From positions 130 through 64,129 of the forward strand of contig NBBL01000007.1 of assembly GCA_002892395.1 (NCBI GenBank): DNA of 64,000 nt. Direction: 5' to 3'. The first letter of the stretch is position 1. Every line of letters begins with the position of its first letter. A program made the position numbers and the translations under genes. The notes beneath the pieces were generated by a model. It did no database searches. It was not told the origin of the DNA and saw only the letters and a list, made by a program, of their open reading frames with translations. This DNA comes from Lachnospiraceae bacterium (GTDB taxonomy: Bacteria > Bacillota > Clostridia > Lachnospirales > Lachnospiraceae). Of the stretch, positions 62,025-64,000 are shown in pieces.

Positions 62025-62921
62025 TCAAACCTTCTCTTCAAAGCGGTACCCCATGAACCCGGTCGGCCGAATCAGCAGAACCAGGATCATGATTGCAAAG
62101 CTGACAATATCCTTATAGCCGGGAGAGAGAAAGCCGGAGGTCAGGTTTTCCGCCACGCCGATCAGCAGTCCCCCCGCAACAGAACCGGCAATGCTCCCGA
62201 TTCCGCCCAGAATCGCACAGGCCCATCCCTTCAGCCCTGCCAAGGCTCCCATGGTGGGAAATATCGTATAGAGCATTCCCATGAAAAAGCCTGCCGCCGC
62301 TCCCAATGCGCCGCTCACCGCAAATGTGACCTTGATCAGGCCTTCGGCATCTGCTCCCATGAGAGAAAGAGTGTGCAGATCCTGAGACGCTGCCATCATC
62401 GCTTTTCCCACCAGCGTCTTCTTAAAAAACAGCTGCAATACCGCCATAATAAAAAGGGTTGCAGCCAAAATCTTAAGATGCACGGCACTGACCGTAATGT
62501 CGGTGCCTTCAATGGTGGCGATATGCAAAAGCTGGTATGTCATCAGTTGGGGATACACCCGGGGATCGGCACGGAAAACCGCATTGGCGGAATATCGCAC
62601 CAAAATAGAAAGACCCAGCGCCGTGATAAATCCGGACTGCTTCAGCGTTCCTTTTTTTCGGAGCGGAACATAACCGAACTGATCCAGAAGCACCGCAGCG
62701 ACAGCACCAAGCAACATAGACAGCAGCAGGGCGGGAATCAGAGAAAGACCGACGCAGGCAGTGAGAAAAAATCCGGCATACGCACCCATCATATAGACCT
62801 CTCCGTGAGTCCAATTGATGATGCCCACAATCCCAAAGACCGTCGTCCAGCCAATTGCAATCAGGGCATAGATCCCCCCGGACGCCAAGCCGTTTACCAC
62901 CTGCTGAATCAATGCCGCCAT
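62025..62921 (-). CDS. livH: Branched-chain amino acid ABC transporter permease LivH
   Basis: 298 residues. LivH signature VVNGLASGGIYALIAIGWTT, VFGIVGIINWTHGEVYMMGA, then MAASQDLHTLSLMGADAEGL and AILGGIGSIAGSVAGGLLIG. About eight helices. Begins 72 bases after the binding-protein gene with GGGGCTTCCT as ribosome site. Confidence 0.95.
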   Translation of the reverse strand: MAALIQQVVNGLASGGIYALIAIGWTTVFGIVGIINWTHGEVYMMGAYAGFFLTACVGLSLIPALLLSMLLGAVAAVLLDQFGYVPLRKKGTLKQSGFITALGLSILVRYSANAVFRADPRVYPQLMTYQLLHIATIEGTDITVSAVHLKILAATLFIMAVLQLFFKKTLVGKAMMAASQDLHTLSLMGADAEGLIKVTFAVSGALGAAAGFFMGMLYTIFPTMGALAGLKGWACAILGGIGSIAGSVAGGLLIGVAENLTSGFLSPGYKDIVSFAIMILVLLIRPTGFMGYRFEEKV

Positions 62922-62993
62922 AGGAAGCCCCTCCGACTCCGATCTTTCATTGCTCTCGTAACAACAAACCCTCGATCCGTCCTCCCACCTGTT

Positions 62994-64000
62994 TTACTCA
63001 TCCAGAACGAAGGCTCCGTCTTTTACAATGACCGTCAGGTAATCCCGCTCCCACTCATTGTCCTCTGTAAAGGTGACGTGTCCTGTCACGCCCTCGCGGT
63101 CGCTTCGCTCCATGCCTTCCCGCATTCCTTCCCGGGTTACGGTTCCGTTGTTCGTCCGCATGGCATAATCCGCGGCCTCTGCAAGCACATAAGCCTGGTC
63201 ATAGGCCATGGCCGCAAAGCTGTCCGGGATCTGCCCGTACTTTGACTCAAACTTTTTCACAAATTCCTGCACCTTCGGATCGGGATTGGTGGAAATGTAG
63301 ACACTCACGCAGGCAGCTCCCTCCAGGGCGTCTCCCGCGATCTCCAGTGCCTTGTCGCTGTAGAGCGAGGTGTGGCAGATGACAAAGGCATCCACGCCGA
63401 GGTTTCTCATCTGCTTGATCAACAGAGCGCAGTCCGTGACGGTTCCGCAGAGCGCGACAGCCTCCGGTCTGTCTCCCTTTACCTTGGTAAGCATGGCAGT
63501 GAAATCCTGATCCGCCGGATTGTACTCGATGCTGTCAATGACCTCTCCGCCGTTTTCCCTGACATACGCCATTAAATTGTCCGACAGGTTTTTCCCGAAG
63601 TCATTGTTGGTATAGAGCACCTCAAATCGACGGAAGCCCTTTTTCAGCGCAGCCTTTGCCATCTGCGGTCCCACCAGGGCATCCTGCACCGCCATGCGGA
63701 AAAAGTAATCACTGCAGTTTGCCAGCGAAGGAGAACTGGAGGACACCACGCATTCCACCACCTCCGCATCATCAATGATGGGTACCATTGCAAGCGTACA
63801 TGAAGTGAGGCTGGAGCCTGTGATCGCCATAATGCTCTCATCATCGGCATACTTTTGAGCTCCCTTCGCCGCGCTCTGGGGATCGCCCTGGTCGTCGTAC
63901 TCATCCAGGACAAGCTTGGCTCCGTTCACGCCGCCCGCCTCGTTGATCTCCTCAAACGCAAGCAGCAGTCCCCGCTCCTGATCCAATCCATAAAGTGCAT
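62994..64000 (-). CDS. Branched-chain amino acid ABC transporter substrate-binding protein (5' end beyond window)
   Basis: At least 335 residues of a periplasmic-binding-fold type 1 (Peripla_BP_6) lipoprotein. The frame is open to the window edge (ALYGLDQERGLLLAFEEINE then AGGVNGAKL), so signal peptide, lipobox and start lie outside; the TTG at 63986 is not the true start. Later motifs: GSSLTSCTLAMVPIIDDAEV, YTNNDFGKNLSDNLMAYVRE, EYNPADQDFTAMLTKVKGDR, AAMAYDQAYVLAEAADYA. It delivers Leu/Ile/Val or a related amino acid to LivHMGF. Specificity not shown. Confidence 0.9.
   Translation of the reverse strand, partial: ALYGLDQERGLLLAFEEINEAGGVNGAKLVLDEYDDQGDPQSAAKGAQKYADDESIMAITGSSLTSCTLAMVPIIDDAEVVECVVSSSSPSLANCSDYFFRMAVQDALVGPQMAKAALKKGFRRFEVLYTNNDFGKNLSDNLMAYVRENGGEVIDSIEYNPADQDFTAMLTKVKGDRPEAVALCGTVTDCALLIKQMRNLGVDAFVICHTSLYSDKALEIAGDALEGAACVSVYISTNPDPKVQEFVKKFESKYGQIPDSFAAMAYDQAYVLAEAADYAMRTNNGTVTREGMREGMERSDREGVTGHVTFTEDNEWERDYLTVIVKDGAFVLDE

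Overview
The window looks like chromosomal DNA of an anaerobic, amino-acid-fermenting, butyrate-forming member of the Clostridia (Bacillota). The basis is the gene content: a complete hydroxyglutarate pathway for glutamate fermentation, a butyryl-CoA gene cluster with electron-transfer flavoprotein, SufCBDSU, the niacin repressor NiaR, a choline-binding-type cell-wall protein, and strong AGGAGG-type ribosome sites. I cannot name the genus. Most of the window is moderately GC-rich; the first 3 kb is clearly AT-rich and foreign.

Layout. 1-4330 is a decayed mobile region beside a tRNA-Thr(GGT) gene: a frameshifted IS3-family element inserted in the integrase gene of an integrative element (excisionase with an in-frame stop, integrase N-terminus only), an XRE regulator, a membrane protein, and a frameshifted IS1249-like element. 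4.7-9.2 kb: L-lactate dehydrogenase, NiaR with a putative NiaR-controlled PTS_EIIC_2 membrane protein, and an SNF-type sodium symporter. 9.4-17.3 kb: thl-crt-hbd-bcd-etfB-etfA on the minus strand, with a butyrate/acetate CoA-transferase gene divergent from it. 17.5-22.8 kb: suf operon. 23-40.5 kb: household genes (HAD phosphatase, F420-0 ligase-like protein, DJ-1/PfpI, CBS-type pyrophosphatase, thioesterase, cell-wall binding protein, reduced IorA/IorB-like pair with a divergent TetR, DegV, MscS channel, cardiolipin synthase, D-amino acid aminotransferase, DMT exporter, metal P-type ATPase with partner). 41-50.3 kb: one nine-gene operon gcdD-gcdC-gcdB-gctA-gctB-gcdA-hgdC-hgdA-hgdB with a divergent AraC regulator. 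51.5-59 kb: TauE permease, 2-hydroxyglutarate dehydrogenase, glutamate dehydrogenase, GltS, and a GlnK/GlnL-like two-component system. 59-64 kb: Lrp regulator and a branched-chain amino acid ABC transporter, cut by the window edge.

How it fits together. GltS imports glutamate with sodium; GdhA makes 2-oxoglutarate; the dehydrogenase makes (R)-2-hydroxyglutarate; GctAB activates it with CoA; HgdC-activated HgdAB dehydrates it to glutaconyl-CoA; GcdABCD decarboxylates it to crotonyl-CoA and exports sodium, which can re-energise GltS. Crotonyl-CoA is then reduced by Bcd-EtfAB to butyryl-CoA or oxidised through Crt, Hbd and Thl to acetyl-CoA, and the CoA-transferase releases butyrate. Nearly the whole route from import to product lies within about 47 kb.

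The least expected feature is a set of unrelated short tandem-repeat arrays lying against gene ends. In several the repeated unit is the last 14, 22 or 28 bases of the neighbouring gene with its stop codon, so stop codons are repeated downstream. Two of the transposase genes are also broken by apparent gain or loss of an 11-bp tandem copy.
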